From the NCBI RefSeq assembly GCF_000499385.1, contig NW_013655328.1, positions 1 through 64,000 on the forward strand: DNA of 64,000 nucleotides, given 5' to 3'. Origin of the DNA: Eimeria necatrix (lineage: Eukaryota; Apicomplexa; Conoidasida; Eucoccidiorida; Eimeriidae). Below the pieces are notes generated by a model. It saw only the letters and a program-made list of their open reading frames with translations, did not search any database and was not told the origin of the DNA. The stretch's first letter is position 1, and each line of letters opens with the position of its first letter. The position numbers and the translations under genes are program-made. Shown here in pieces: positions 1 through 12,185 of this stretch.

Positions 1-226
1 ACGAGACAGCGCCGGCGCCAGGGCAAGCCTCCCTCCCTTAGGGACTAGGAGGCGAGCTCCCAGGGGGGTGCGAAACAGACAGACAGATTTGATAAACTCA
101 TGATTTTGTATTCTTAATCGCTATAGCTGGAATTTCTAGGAAATGGACTAGTGTAGGGTGCAGTTTATAGACCCTGCCCAAGGGACTGAGAGCACGTAGT
201 CGCAGCTGCGGGCGCAGTGCACTACA
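1..226 (+). repeat. Truncated LTR of chromovirus family at window edge
   Basis: The sequence is a diverged match to the 3' two-thirds of the 412-bp LTR defined at 12191 and 14320, read on the plus strand. Shared landmarks in order are the GCGCCGGCGCC block, the GGAGGCGAGCTCCCAG block, an ACAGATTTGA block, the CGTAGTCGCAGC block and the terminal GTGCACTACA. The LTR 5' part lies outside the window. The sequence after position 226 does not resemble the leader of the complete element, so this may be a solo LTR or a 3' LTR. Confidence 0.8.
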
Positions 227-3200
227 TAAGCTGGGTAAACAGTCTCTGAAATGCTTGGCCGTCCTCATTATACACACAGGCAAACATCACCCATAACAAT
301 GTTCAAGGGTTTTTTCCTCACCGCGGAGTATTTTGTCTTAGGTCACCAAAAATGCGTCTTTTCTTAGCGCGCAGTTATAGTTCTCCTTCGAAGAGCTACA
401 GCGTAGCCGCGTTCGAAGCGTCAAAACGCCCAACCCTCAAGATAACCCGTGCTTTTAAGAGTCCTAGCTTAACACGCAACATGCAAATAAGACGTCCTGC
501 ATCTTTTGCTCGCACGGCAATAGCAATGTCACAAGCGCTTTGGGGCGCACCTTCTTTTTTGCTCGCGGCAAACTCGTGCTGCCGAAATCAAGCTGCATTC
601 AGCTGAGCATGCATTTAGCGGGAGAAAAGCAACCTTTGTTGAAGCACCCAAGCCCAAACCCAGATATTATTTATCTCAACAGACCCACTGCAAGCAAAGA
701 ACACTGCAGCCTTCAGCCGGCCAATGCTCTGCACACGTCTCCACATGCCAGCAAAAATTCAGCCAGGAAAGCCACCAGCAAAGCAAACATTCATCTTAGG
801 GCAATCAAGAATGGTTTTTGGCCTGGAAACAAGCACCATTTCCCAAAGGGCTTAACGGAAGGCAACATCCGCTGGCTTTGTCTGCATTCGCTTGCGCTGG
901 GGAATGTGAGAGCACTATTCCTGTCGTTTCTAATTGCAATTTTCCGTAGCGTGCATACAGAACAAGGATAACGACGAAAACAGTGTTGCCTGAAAAAACA
1001 ATGAACTTGCCACCGGTGCGAACACGGCTCACAGTACAAAGGGATAGTACACGAAGACTGCATCTACTTTTATAAATCGGATCGGGCAAATTTTTTACAG
1101 TTATTCGTTGCATGCCAGTGTAGCCGAAATTCGCCTTGAACAGTCTTCCAAGCCACGTTCAAAAGATGCGACTGAACAGCGACTTCGAAACAATCAGTGC
1201 GTTGAGGAGTTTTGCACCGAGGGTGGCTGCTTTGGAAATAAACGTTCTTGTTCGAAACTCATTATATTGCGGGCCATAATACGGACTGCATTTCACCCTG
1301 CTTCCAATCAAGCCGTCATAAAAAGCAGAGAACACGAAAGAGATGTCAACTAATGGGACTAAAGAATCAGCAGGCGGCAAGTTCGAATCACTCATTAGCT
1401 CTTCTTGATCTGCACAGACCCACAGTTAACGTCGGCGCATCACGAAAGGATGTGCGGCAGAAATGTGCATTTCCAGCGCAAGTGATCGTTTCCAGGCAGC
1501 AGCTTTCTAGTAATATCTTTTGCATGATATTCAAATTTAAGCAGACGCTGATTCATTTTACCAAGTAGCATCAAGGCACTAATGCTTTGTTTGATTCATT
1601 TAGCAGTGATGGACCGAAAGACTCCATTGCTCGATGATCCATACTGGAGCTGGTTTATTTTACGAAGTTGGGCAGAATACACCTTCACTTTGCTTCCTTT
1701 CATCTAATTGGACGAATACGGCAACGACTGATTGACTTTTCAAAGCTTGAAAACTGGTCGCCTCCAGCGACGCACCGAAAATTCGGCAGATTTTGACTTC
1801 ACATTTAAAATGAATGTCACAAAGTAGGTTGAGACGCGAGGACAAAGGAAGACTTCAGTGGAACGTGGATATTGCAGCCAGCGTACACGCATTGTTTGTC
1901 CTGGATATGCAGTGCTACGTGCACTTTACCTAAAGAGATCTAGAAGCATTGCACCTGTACCACTAGCGCGTATAGAGGAGACCCTCACTGCACATGACTA
2001 CACAAATCGATTTTTAGTTCTGTTGCCAATGCATGGCACCCTTTGTTACGGTGTTGCCTGGTGCCACCCTGCAGCAACTCACGTTGCCGCAACACCATGC
2101 AACATCATGCACGCTCACAGAGGCATATGCCGCGATGTCATCGGTGTATACTTGGCATGCCACAGTCTGGCAACGTCAGAAATACTACTGATTTGTTGTG
2201 TTCCTGAAAGGACCTTACTTTATTCTTGCCTCTCCCTCGTGGTGTTTGACCTGGTTGACTCTCTTCTAAAGCTTGAGACTCCTGGGATTCTTCAGGCTCT
2301 TCCAAATCGGGAGGCGTGCCGCCCGCCCCACATACGTGCTTCCAAAGAGCATATAAATTTATATACAACGTGCTTACTTAAGAAATAACTTCGTATATCT
2401 TCACTGTTTAACGCCGGATTGCTGCAACAACCAGGAGGCGTCCCGGCGCTTCTGCAATGGAGCAGCGTAATTAACCAGGTTTGCTCAAAGCAAGTGTCCG
2501 CAGTCTGATTACTGAATAATTTGCCATCTCTCATTTTACGGCTGAAAATATTGATCATAACCCAAAAAGACATTTGTGGGTTTAGTGAGCAGGTCTGCCA
2601 ACGGAACTCTGCTGGGTATCTTGATGAATGGTCATTATGATTCGCGAAACCAACATTTACACTATTCCGTTTTTGTTGCTGCCTGCTCATACAAGTGCAC
2701 AAGCACCTAAACACACTATATATGCAAGGGTAGCTGGGCGAAGAAAGACCAGCACAAGATGAAAGGCTGCTCGCATGGAAAAGTGCTCGCAGGAACGATG
2801 CGCATTGTAGCTCTCTAATGGCCTTGTGTAGCCTGTCAGCAAAGTGTCTTGCATGTCCCAAGCAGTGCCGTTTGTTTGTGTTCTCTGTTACAACCCTCGG
2901 GACCTGTGACTGCTATTTTTGCTGATGGTTTAAAGAATTACATGAAATCTTCGAAGGCTGCAACACATTTACAGTCAACCAAAATCTCTCTTTTTGTCAG
3001 CAGATTCGCCATTGCACAGAACGTTCTTTCCCTCTCCTATGTGACGGTCACAGGTGCCAACAGCTCACGTAAAAAACCATACACCACCGGGCGCTATTGG
3101 GTGCTCTCCTTTACGGGATTACCTAGCACGATCCATGGCGTTTGCCATGTTAGCTGCAGACGAATATTTGAAAATAAGCCTCAGAGCTGTTGCGCTGAGT

Positions 3201-3457
3201 ATGAACTTCCAATGCAACGGCAACGTAATTAACGGCGATATTCTTCTACTGTGTGTATGCATTTGTTCTCCACGTGATTAAACGGTTCCTTTTCGGCGCA
3301 ACGCTTTCTAAGAAGTGACAGCAGCCTTTATTAGGGCAAAAAGCAAAGATCAGGGAGCGGATGCTACACTGTAGCACATTTAACGCTTGATGCGTCGAAC
3401 CGTGAAGGGGACGCGGCAAATGTAGTCAAGAGCCCCGCCTTTGGTCCTTGAAATTTA
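227..3457. other. No convincing gene
   Basis: Only short open frames occur here (for example 540-971 and 1858-2388 on plus). They lack recognisable domains, splice-supported continuation or compositional signs of coding. I see no RNA gene. Confidence 0.5.
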
Positions 3458-3799
3458 CTATCTTACAAAGCTACTATTTTCTTCTTCGCCAGACATTCGA
3501 CGTCCAAGGGGGCTGCTATTTTTGTTCGTCCAGTGAGCTTTTAGGTATCTGTGGCACTGCATAACCACGTAAGCGAGTGCCACTCCTATGAAGATGATGG
3601 CAAGATTGAGGAAAACAGAAAGAGCAAATTGGCGAGGCTTGTTAAAGACAGTCAAAAATTTCCGGTTCTGCACAAATAATTCGCTATGAGAGAGTTGGGC
3701 CTCAACCGTAAGAGTGGCTGCCACCCCTGGCTGGAAGAACCCATGTTCTCTAACACCAGCGAGAAAGCAGGTGAAGGATATTAGGAGCCAGAAGTGCAT
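3458..3799 (-). CDS. Possible small signal-peptide membrane protein
   Basis: The 113-codon frame starts at the Met at 3799. It opens with a hydrophobic signal-like stretch (MHFWLLISFTCFLAG), followed by a short polar segment. One strong membrane segment comes next (FALSVFLNLAIIFIGVALAY) and then a basic/acidic tail. This arrangement of signal peptide, short ectodomain, single membrane helix and charged tail is unusual for a random frame. The frame also opens further upstream at 3889, but that start would put charged sequence before the signal. I recognise no family. It may be one exon of a larger gene or a chance frame. Confidence 0.35.
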   Translation of the reverse strand: MHFWLLISFTCFLAGVREHGFFQPGVAATLTVEAQLSHSELFVQNRKFLTVFNKPRQFALSVFLNLAIIFIGVALAYVVMQCHRYLKAHWTNKNSSPLGRRMSGEEENSSFVR

Positions 3800-4779
3800 C
3801 TTGGAAAACGAAGCGCGAAACACGACAGTGTAGGAAATTAGTTGTCTTCTGATCATGCGTTTCAGTGCATTCTGTAAGCTATACTTCAATGAGCGTGGGG
3901 CTCGTTTTCCTGCTGTGGTGTGCTGCGGACCACCAAGAGCTAAGAAGCGCTGACATGCTAGCAGCTGCGCATTCCCGAGTTACTAAAACAGTCAAAACAG
4001 TCAACGTTGCTTTAAGCTGAAGTTTTAGTAATCTAGAGTTGTAACACACAGTGAGAAGCGTGGACACCTTGACAATATTAGTCGATACTGTCGAGTTGAG
4101 ATAGCAGCAGGTCTGCATCCATGAGAACACTATCGAGCTCCAATTCACACGCGCAGCTTCCTGAGTTGTTCGCCAAGATTTGCCGATTGCTGCATATATT
4201 TCTGTATTAATTATTTTCTTACCTCTGAATAAATATTATAGATGGGTATGCGCATGCTTCATTCGTGAACCCTCAGCACTGAAACACGTGCAGGAATGCT
4301 GCTGACTCGGCGAAGGCCGCAGCGTCCCTACACTTGCTCAAAGCAGCGTGAGTCGGTTGCATGAGCATTAACAAACTCGAATTTCAGTCTTCGGTTGCCT
4401 TTAATTAGCCATACCAGCTCATTGGTTTCAGCTGTCTTCTTGAAACGAGGGCTGTAATTTTGACATGCCCTGCCATAGTCGAATGCTGCCTGGAACTCCC
4501 TGGTAGAAAGCTTTCGTCTAAAGAAAGCACTTCCAAAGTACTAAACTGAGACGATGATGGGAAGTGTTGAGTGCTAATGGGCAATGTTCAACTTTTTTCG
4601 CAGATGTCTGAGTCGAATCACCTCAACTAACAGGATGTGGGCTAAGGAGCAGAATGCAATCTGCAGAGTAACAATATGTTCCGCCCAAAAAGCCCTCAGA
4701 TGGTATATAGTTCAATACCATAACAATTAATGTTTGACTAAGAAAACTAATCAATTAAAATTAGCATCGTAGTAGGTTG

Positions 4780-5120
4780 CTTCTTGGATTCATTGCAGCT
4801 AGTCCCAGGTTTCTGTGGCTGGCAGAAAACGACCTCTAGAGATTATATGCTGGCAGTAAACAACTTCTAGGACGATTAATGTGTGATTACAAAAACCAAA
4901 CGGAGAAATTCAGTACAACAGGAGTTTCGTTCTAGGTTTCACTGCAGCTTATCCGCGGCGTTTTTGGCCGGCAGTTTAACGGCTTTTAAAGGTTACTTGG
5001 TCCAATACAAGAAGGATATATGCAAGACTACAAAGACTACACAAAGAAGCCTACTTTCATAGCAGGTTGGAGATAGTCTCCACTGCAGCTTATCCCAGGC
5101 TTTGTGGAATGCAGTATTGG
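4780..5120. repeat. Three diverged units of about 140-150 bp
   Basis: A block with the core CACTGCAGCTTATCC followed by a GC-rich stretch and a GGCAGT-type end recurs at about 4786, 4938 and 5078. The spacings are about 152 and 140 bp. The copies are clearly diverged but collinear. Nature unknown; no coding potential is seen. Confidence 0.45.
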
Positions 5121-5434
5121 AGTGGTGGTGCCAATGCGCATACGGACAGCCAGGGAACAGAACAGCAATCTTTCCTTACAAAGGATGAGGCCTTGTTGTT
5201 TTTACTTTATGTTTCTCTTCATTTAGTGAGTAGAGGCAGGTGTTTATTTTCGTAATCAGTTATAGAATGTTATGTGAGAGCCAAACTGGGGTCAGCTCGC
5301 GCGGTCAGCTCGCCTACCAAAGTAATTGCGCGACTTTTGTCTGCCCGCGCAACGCGCTGGTGACCGGCGCATAGCATTCCACGCACCACAAAATGTTCAG
5401 TGTATAAGGACACTCGTGCAACGCAGACGATGGC

Positions 5435-5842
5435 TGTAGTGCGCAGGCACTACAATAGGACTTGCCCTTAGGAAGATAGCCAGCTGGTGACCTACGAGGT
5501 GAACACGCTGAGCGAGGGGAGGAACTATCTACTAGGTAAGGCAATTTATCAGCAAAATAGCATACGTAAAGTAGATATGTCTGTGAATACCCTAAGACTA
5601 GGGCTGGCAGAAACACCGGCACCGGTGGGAGCCACCGCCCCACAGGGCCGCCAAGGAAGAAAGAAACCAGAGTGGGGGGGGAACTTTTAAGGTAAATCGA
5701 TGTCAGAATTTGAGACGATTACTGCTATTATTTTGGTAACTGCTTCATAAAAGATGCGTCGAAGGTAGAAGATTTTTCATAGGGTGCCCTATTCTTGGGC
5801 CAGGTAGGAGCGTAGTCACAGCTGAAGGCGCTGTATACTATA
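5435..5842 (+). repeat. Diverged LTR, plus orientation
   Basis: It begins with TGTAGTGCGCAGGCACTACA, matching the 5' end of the family LTR. It contains the CCGGC/CCGG mid-block and ends in a decayed version of the CGTAGTCGCAGC...CACTACA terminus (here ending ACTATA). The length, about 408 bp, is close to the intact 412-bp LTR. It abuts an LTR of opposite orientation tail to tail. Confidence 0.75.
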
Positions 5843-6273
5843 ATGGCGCTGGTTCTCTAGTAAACCGCAATCTCTGCAGCGATTACGATGCTACCTGGCC
5901 CACGACTTGGGCACTCTATGAAATACTCTCTACTATCGACGCATCTCTCAGGAAACAAACACCAAATTATTGAAAAGGCGGTTCTGTTCTGAGTTCTCAA
6001 AACCAAATTTCATAAAAGCCGCTCCTCATTGTTTTTGCTTTTTTGCCCGGTAGGAAGGTGATCCGCACGTTGCCAGCATGTCTCCAGTATTAGAGTATTC
6101 GTAGACGTTTCTAGTTTATGCACGCCATTTTGCTGATTAAGTGCTCTTTTGTTTTACTAGTAGGACGTTTCCGCGCTCGATAAGCGTCTTCACCTCTTAA
6201 CCTTTTGTAGGTCACCAGCTAGTTATCCTCTGAAGGTCACCAGCAAGCCCTATTGTAGTGACTGCGCGCTACA
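5839..6273 (-). repeat. Diverged 3' LTR of the pol-bearing element
   Basis: Read on the minus strand it begins TGTAGCGCGCAGTCACTACA at 6273, with the GGTGACCTAC motif inside as in the plus LTR next door. It decays towards its end near 5839. A purine tract (6275-6285) lies immediately upstream on the minus strand, as expected for the polypurine tract preceding a 3' LTR, and the pol remnant follows at higher coordinates. Confidence 0.7.
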
Positions 6274-6274
6274 A

Positions 6275-6285
6275 CTTCCTTCCTT
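6275..6285 (-). other. Polypurine tract of pol-bearing element
   Basis: On the minus strand this reads AAGGAAGGAAG directly before the LTR terminus TGTAG. It is the plus-strand DNA primer site expected for an LTR retroelement. The equivalent tract in the second element is AAGGGGGGAAG. Confidence 0.65.
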
Positions 6286-6418
6286 GCCGTACTGAACCGG
6301 CCTACGCCAAGCACATGATTTCTAATGTTTCAGTCTCTGCTCCCTTATGAAGCTAATGTCACCCTTCTGACGCTAATGCCAAGAGCGCATGCGGTGCGCA
6401 CCGCTACCTTTTCACTCC

Positions 6419-9400
6419 TCAGGTAAGGCTGCCCGCATTGCGGGCGGCGGAAGCTGACGGAGCCAAATCGCTACGCTTCGGAGCAAGATGTTTTCGAGCC
6501 TGAAGACGTCTCCGCTGGCGGCGATGCCAAGCGCAAAGGAATGCCGGGCACCCTGTTAGGTGGTGAGCGGGCTCCCACGTGGCTTGATCTTCGGGAGTAC
6601 CGCGCCACTTGATGAGATCCTGGGCGTCGGTTCCTGAGCCGCGCTTGTCCATAATATAATCGGCCTCATCCTCCTCTGTTGGACTTGCTGCCGCATCGCA
6701 GATAGGGGGCCAGGCGGTATCGGCTCTCTGGGGAACCAAGTTTGGAGGGCGGGGCCGGTGGGGACCTAACTTCAAAGCAAGGAAAACGTTGTGGCATGCA
6801 TAAGTACGAGGCAAAGCGAGGCTGTAGGCAGCGGTCTGTATACGTTCAATGACTTCAAAGTGTCCGCGGTAACGGGGCTCGAACTTAGGGCAGCTGTTAA
6901 AACGCGGTAAGTGCTTGTTACTGAGCCAAACCTTGCCTCCCACTACATACTCCACGGCTCGGCGCTTTGTGTCTGCGTAGTACTTCTGCTGCCATTTTGC
7001 CTTCAGCATGTGGCTCTGTGCTCTGTCGCAGAGCTGCCGGCAAAGCTTAGTCATCGGAGGAGTGAGCGTAGCAGCTAACGCGCCTACGATATCAAGGTTC
7101 GCAGCAGCCAGCAGATTCTCGTCAATCATGACCTCGAAGGGAGAGAGCTCGGTGGAGGAATGACTTGCTGTGTTGTAAGCAAGTTCCAAGGCCGAAAGCA
7201 AACGCTGCCACTCGCGTTCGTCAGATTGGATGTAGGTACGAAGCATCTGCTCGAGTGTGCGGCTAACACGTTCAGTTTGAACGTCGCTTTGAGGATGGTA
7301 GGACGAGGACATGCGCCGTTTGATATTAAAGTGGCGACAGAATTGGTGCCATAGATCCGACTGGAAACGGGGGTCGCTGTCCGATATAAGCACTTCTGGA
7401 AATCCGTAACAGCGGATAAGACGGTCTGCGAGAAGCTCCACGGTATCTGCTGCTGTGAATGACTTCTTTGCAGGAACGAAATGAGCCATCTTGCTAAGGG
7501 AGTCGACCATGACAAGGATCGAGTCGTGCCCTGTCGTTGTAAGGGGAAGATTTGTTATGAAATCGAGGGTCACGTGCGCCCATCGACGAGAAGGGATGAG
7601 CAACTGTTGAAGAAGGCCTGCAGGCTTCTGGGTAATGGACTTTGATGCACGACAGTGGGTACATGACTCAATTTAAGCAGTAGTGTAGGCACGCATTTCT
7701 GGCCAGTAGTAGTGCTTGCTGAGAGCGCCAAAGGTCTTTTTCTGGCCTCGATGGCCGGCTGTGACATGGTCGTGATGCGAATGCAGAACGTGAGTAAGGA
7801 ACTCAGGGAATTGTGGAACGCAGGTGCGCCACAGTCCATGAACGCGGATGTGCAGGTAAGGCTCTACGTAGCGAAAGGTAAATTGGCGATTACAAAACTC
7901 GATTTGCAGAGCTTCTACCGGTTGGTTTGCTGCGGCTTTGTAGGGAACGCGAAAAACAGGACACTTCGAGTACGCTTGCGGCCAATGGCGCACATCAGGA
8001 CGGTCAGCCGGTGGCTTCGTTGTGAGTGTAGAAGGTTCCGGCTCGGGGTTGGGTTCCGGCGGCGCAGAAAAAGGCGCAAACGGCGTGCTGCATCGCCGAG
8101 GGGATCGCGGACGAATTCCGGCGAGCTCTCGGTAGTTGGGAGGCGGACCACGAGAGCGGGGAGCCGCGCTCGCTTGTCGTATTGCGAGCATCAGCGGTAC
8201 CGATGGTGTGTCGTGCGAGCGGGTGTTAAGGAGGTCGGGACGGCGAGACAAGGCGTCGGCAACTTGATTGCGCGCTCCTTGAACATACGTGATGTGCAAA
8301 TCCGGGAACTCCGCAAGGAAGTCTGGCCACCGGGCGGTGCGTCCGCGCAGAGGCTTCGATGCTTGAAGTCGTTGGAGATGGGTTAGAGCTTGATGATCAG
8401 TGTAAGCCGTTACCTTGGAGACACGGAGCAACTGCGACCACTTGTCCAGTGCCATGGCCAACGCCAAGAGTTCCTCATCGTAGATTGAGTATCTCTGTTG
8501 CGTGGGTTTCATGACTTGGCTGAGGAAGCGGATGGGTTTGCCGTCTTGTTCGAGAACTGCTCCGATCGCATAACCAGAGGCATCTGTGTACAACTCGAAG
8601 GGTTTCGTCGTGTCAGGGACTTGTAAGGTAGTGAAGTCGATTAAGCGCTGTTTGAGCTGCCGCACCGCTTGCGTGTGAAGCTCTGTCCATTTGAAGCTGA
8701 CGTCTTTACGTGTTAGGTGAGCCAGCGGCCGGGCAACGTCTGCATAGTCCGGTCCCATGAACATGCGACAGTAGTTTATGGTACCGAGGAACTGGCGCAC
8801 TTGCGTTTCGTACTCCAGCACCTCTGGCCACTGCCGGATGGCTGCGATTTTATCTTCTGCGGGTTTGATCCCCGTAGCCGAAACGGTATAACGCAAATAA
8901 GTAATTGTTTGCCTTGCAAATTTGCATTTGCGGAATTTTGGGTAGAACTGATGTCTAAGAAAAATGCTTAGGACTTGTCGCAGAAGAGAAGCGTCCCCAG
9001 AGAGATCAGAATTATAGATAAGTACATCATCTAGGTATGCAATAACGCCCTGGTCCAATAAAGGTTGTAGATAGGCATTAATATTGGCCTGGAACGTAGC
9101 GGGAGCACCCTTAAGGCCGAAGGGCATCACGCGGTACGCGAATAGTCCGAGAACGGACCGGAAAGCCGTCTTCCACCGGTCTTCCTTAGCCATACGTATT
9201 TGATGGAATTCTGCTTCAAGATCCAAGGTGGAAAAATACTAGGCGCCTCCCAGCAGCTCCATAATGGTTTGAATGGGAGGTAGTGGAAAAGCAGGGGCTA
9301 TCGTAAGGGCATTTAGAGCCTGGTAATTGACAACCATACGCATCTTCCGCTCCCCGGAGCCATCATCACGTTTGTCCACCATGATCGTAGAAGAGCAAAT

Positions 9401-10640
9401 AGGCGAATAGGTCGGTCCAATCCAACCACTGTCCGATAGTTTAGCTATCTCCTGTTTGTGGAATGTGAGCTGATCTGGGGTCATACGGTATATTGCAGAC
9501 CTCTCTGGAAGTTTTCCGGGCACAAGGAGAATATGGTGAGCATGAGGGCGCTTCGGCGGTAATCCTTTCGGTAACGTATCGGGAAAAACCCGTCGATACT
9601 CGTGCACCACCTAGGCAACCTCACATGGAATATCCTGCGCCTCTGGCGAAGTTATCCATTCGTCGAACAGATTGTGCTCGAGTTTTGCCATAGACCAGGG
9701 AGACTCCTCGTCACTCTCCGCTGTCACCGAGGCGGTGGAGGCCAAAGGGCTACGCCAGCCGGAGGACGTGGGTTGATTCCCAATTAACGCGCAACAAAGC
9801 GCGCTTTGCCATTCATCAGAGAGCCTTAAGGGCACTGCCGAACCGGCTTCGGGCAGAGCCAGTATGAGATGCAAACCGTGCAATGGAGTACTGAGATCAT
9901 TTGTGTCGTCCGCCGCCTGACGAACGAGCGGCGTTATCCGCGCCTTCGCCTTAGTCTCCGCGTGGGACTTATACCTCCTTGGAGGCGGGCGTAGGAATAC
10001 TGCTGCCTCCTCGGCTGACATACCCGCCACTTGTTTGGCCAAGATCTCGTATGCTTGCTCTGCTGGGGTCCTTGCGTGGACTACCGTGGGACTATCACGT
10101 TGCAGCGTCGTTTCACCAGTCCGAACGACCGGTAACTCGCACCACTGGCCATTCACATAGGTTCGGAGCTTGTCTGACTGGAAATACCAGGCCACCTTGT
10201 GTTCCGTCAGCCNNNNNNNNNNNNNNNNNNNNNNNNNNNNNNNNNNNNNNNNNNNNNNNNNNNNNNNNNNNNNNNNNNNNNNNNNNNNNNNNNNNNNNNN
10301 NNNNNNNNNNNNGGCCACCTTGTGTTCCGTCAGCCAATCCAAACCCAAGACTAAGTCGTAGGGAACGGGTCCCACCAAAATGTCCCCGGAAAAGCGCGTA
10401 TGTCCGCAGCACAGCGTCAATCCCGTCACTACCCGATCAATACGTAGTTGTGCCTCTGTAGCAACAGTGAACCTATGTTCTTTTGGAAGTCTCCGCACTC
10501 TCAGCTGCAGTCGTTCGACTATTTTAGGACTAATGAAACTTCGCGAAGCCCCAGTGTCCAAGAGGGCCTCACAAGGACTCCCCGCGAGCTCAACGCGAAG
10601 TACCGCCGTCGCACCCGCACAGCACAACGCTCCCCCTTGA
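6419..10640 (-). pseudogene. pol: Ty3/gypsy chromovirus pol with three in-frame stops
   Basis: A single minus-strand reading frame runs from about 10640 to 6419. It encodes, in order, an aspartic protease (LLDTGAS, about 10545-10575), reverse transcriptase (YLDD, about 9015-9040), RNase H (TDASG, about 8575-8590), an integrase HHCC zinc module (H side about 7690-7790, CTHC about 7650), the integrase core (first Asp in DFITNLP, then DSDPRF and TERV) and a C-terminal chromodomain (about 6580-6680, YIMDK...IKWRGTPEDQATWEP). This order and the chromodomain place it in the chromovirus branch. Three stops interrupt the frame (9611-9613 TAG, 9239-9241 TAG, 7673-7675 TAA), yet the frame never shifts. 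No gag or 5' LTR is found beyond 10640, so the copy is 5'-truncated. A 100-N gap sits in the post-protease region. Confidence 0.93.
10213..10312. other. 100-N gap flanked by a 23-bp duplication
   Basis: The 23 bases before the gap (10190-10212) recur exactly right after it (10313-10335). Removing the gap plus one copy (123 bp, 41 codons) leaves the pol frame intact, with the residues after GLDWLTEHKVA continuing directly. The gap therefore looks like two overlapping contig ends that were not merged. Confidence 0.85.
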
Positions 10641-11243
10641 TCGTAAGACTATTTCATGCAAGTCTCCCTCCACCAGTGTGGCACAATCTCTGTCGCGTCT
10701 GACCTATTTTCGTCTTCTTTCGCCTGTGCAGACTTCCTGCTGCTATTCATCGTCGCGTCCGGAGTCTGAAGCCATGGATTTCAGGCTCGCAGATTACACA
10801 GTCGCGGATCATTTATTGGGGGTGTGGAGGTTGGCGGTGCTGTCATTCGGGTTGGCAAAGGCGTGCGTTGGTATTTTTTGTGGAGTCACATTGACGATGG
10901 TAGCTGGTTTGTGGGAGGCATTGGAGTTGAACTACAGACGCACGTCACACGGTTGTAGGGCGCGCGATGTGTTCTGTCACAGTGCGAGGCAGTTTGAGTT
11001 GGCAGGCTGAAATGATAGAACTCAGATACCTGGAAGGCGGGATAGGCACGGCAGGTTAATTTCGTCATCTCTTAGATTCGTAGACGTGATGCTCCGGTGG
11101 GGTTGGCGGTGTGGTGCGCGAAGTTCCAAGCACCTCAGCACAGGTTACCAATGCTTCGTACGAGGCGTGACAGGACAATTATAGGCTTAGCTGCGCATCA
11201 CAACAGTAACAAAAATCCCACATGCCCAACAAAAAAAGGTGCC
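10641..11243. other. No gene recognised
   Basis: This stretch should hold gag and the 5' LTR if the pol element were complete. No zinc knuckle, gag motif or LTR terminus was found on the minus strand. A plus frame at 10678-11010 shows no family features. Confidence 0.5.
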
Positions 11244-11657
11244 TTACCATGTGTGCGTGTGGAAAAACTCTAAAAGGAGAGGCAAACCAAATGCAGAGAC
11301 AATCGGCCCACAATAGTGGTCATCTATCAGAACAATACGATAACGGTGAAGGTGATCTTGCAACTCTTTTAGAGTAACTTCTTGACCAGATTTTCCTGCA
11401 TTCTTGTCCCGGCAATGCTGTCGCTTGTTGCACATTTGCGCCAGGTACCGTCTAGCGTCTCCTTGCTGTTGGCAGGAAGAGCTTGTGTCGACTTCGCAGG
11501 TATGAGGAGGCATCAATTCGCCCGTTAGGATTTTTGCAATGCTTGCCCCAAAGATATCTTGCTCGAGAGCCTCTAATGAACGGAAAACCTTCAGGCTCTC
11601 TGGGTGGCCAAGACAATTCGCAACAGTCAGCGCCCTTTCCCAGTTAGCCTCCCTCAT
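11244..11657 (-). CDS. Possible exon of unidentified helical protein
   Basis: The 137-codon frame begins with a helix-rich stretch (about residues 3-45, NWERALTVANCLGHPESL...) typical of alpha-solenoid or WD-protein tail regions. A Ser/Gln/Cys-rich insert and another helical segment (TLKELQDHLHRYRIVLIDD) follow. No catalytic motif is visible and I do not recognise the family. Another minus-strand exon candidate lies at 14933-15120, so the retroelement between them may sit in an intron of one gene; this is inference. Confidence 0.35.
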   Translation of the reverse strand: MREANWERALTVANCLGHPESLKVFRSLEALEQDIFGASIAKILTGELMPPHTCEVDTSSSCQQQGDARRYLAQMCNKRQHCRDKNAGKSGQEVTLKELQDHLHRYRIVLIDDHYCGPIVSAFGLPLLLEFFHTHTW

Positions 11658-12185
11658 CTACCAAACAAAAACATGCAATCAGGCATATACTCTACGCTTC
11701 AGGGAACTGACAAAGGCAATAGCAGGAAGGGAAGAAATTGAAGGCGGAATGAGCATTCGATGTCACAATACCGCACACTGTTAGCCGCGGTCGCCTGGAC
11801 ACCTCACCGGAGGAGCGAGGCAGAAGACTCAGCAGCCGACAAAGCACTCACTACGACGGTATGAACTTCTGAAATGCCCAGTGACACTGCCAGCAGTTAT
11901 GGACGCAATAAGGGATCTTCCGAGATGATTAAAGCCCAATCACGCACAAAAGTGCACGTGCATGCGCTCTCAGGTGCGTTACCCCCCTTGCAGCCTCCTC
12001 TTTCTCTACGTAGAGTCCCCTGTGTCGTGGATTGGCTAGACAGCGGCAAAAATCCCACACGTGCATTCGCTGCATCGCCACTATTGTAGAACGCTTGTCT
12101 GCTGCATTCACCGCTTGCACTTGGTAGTGCAGACGCGAGTTTTAAATTGAAAGCAACACAACGATGCGCAGGTCTTGCGCATGCA
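11658..12185. other. No gene recognised
   Basis: Short frames only, with no motif or splice-supported exon. It ends at the 5-bp target-site duplication of the inserted element. Confidence 0.45.
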
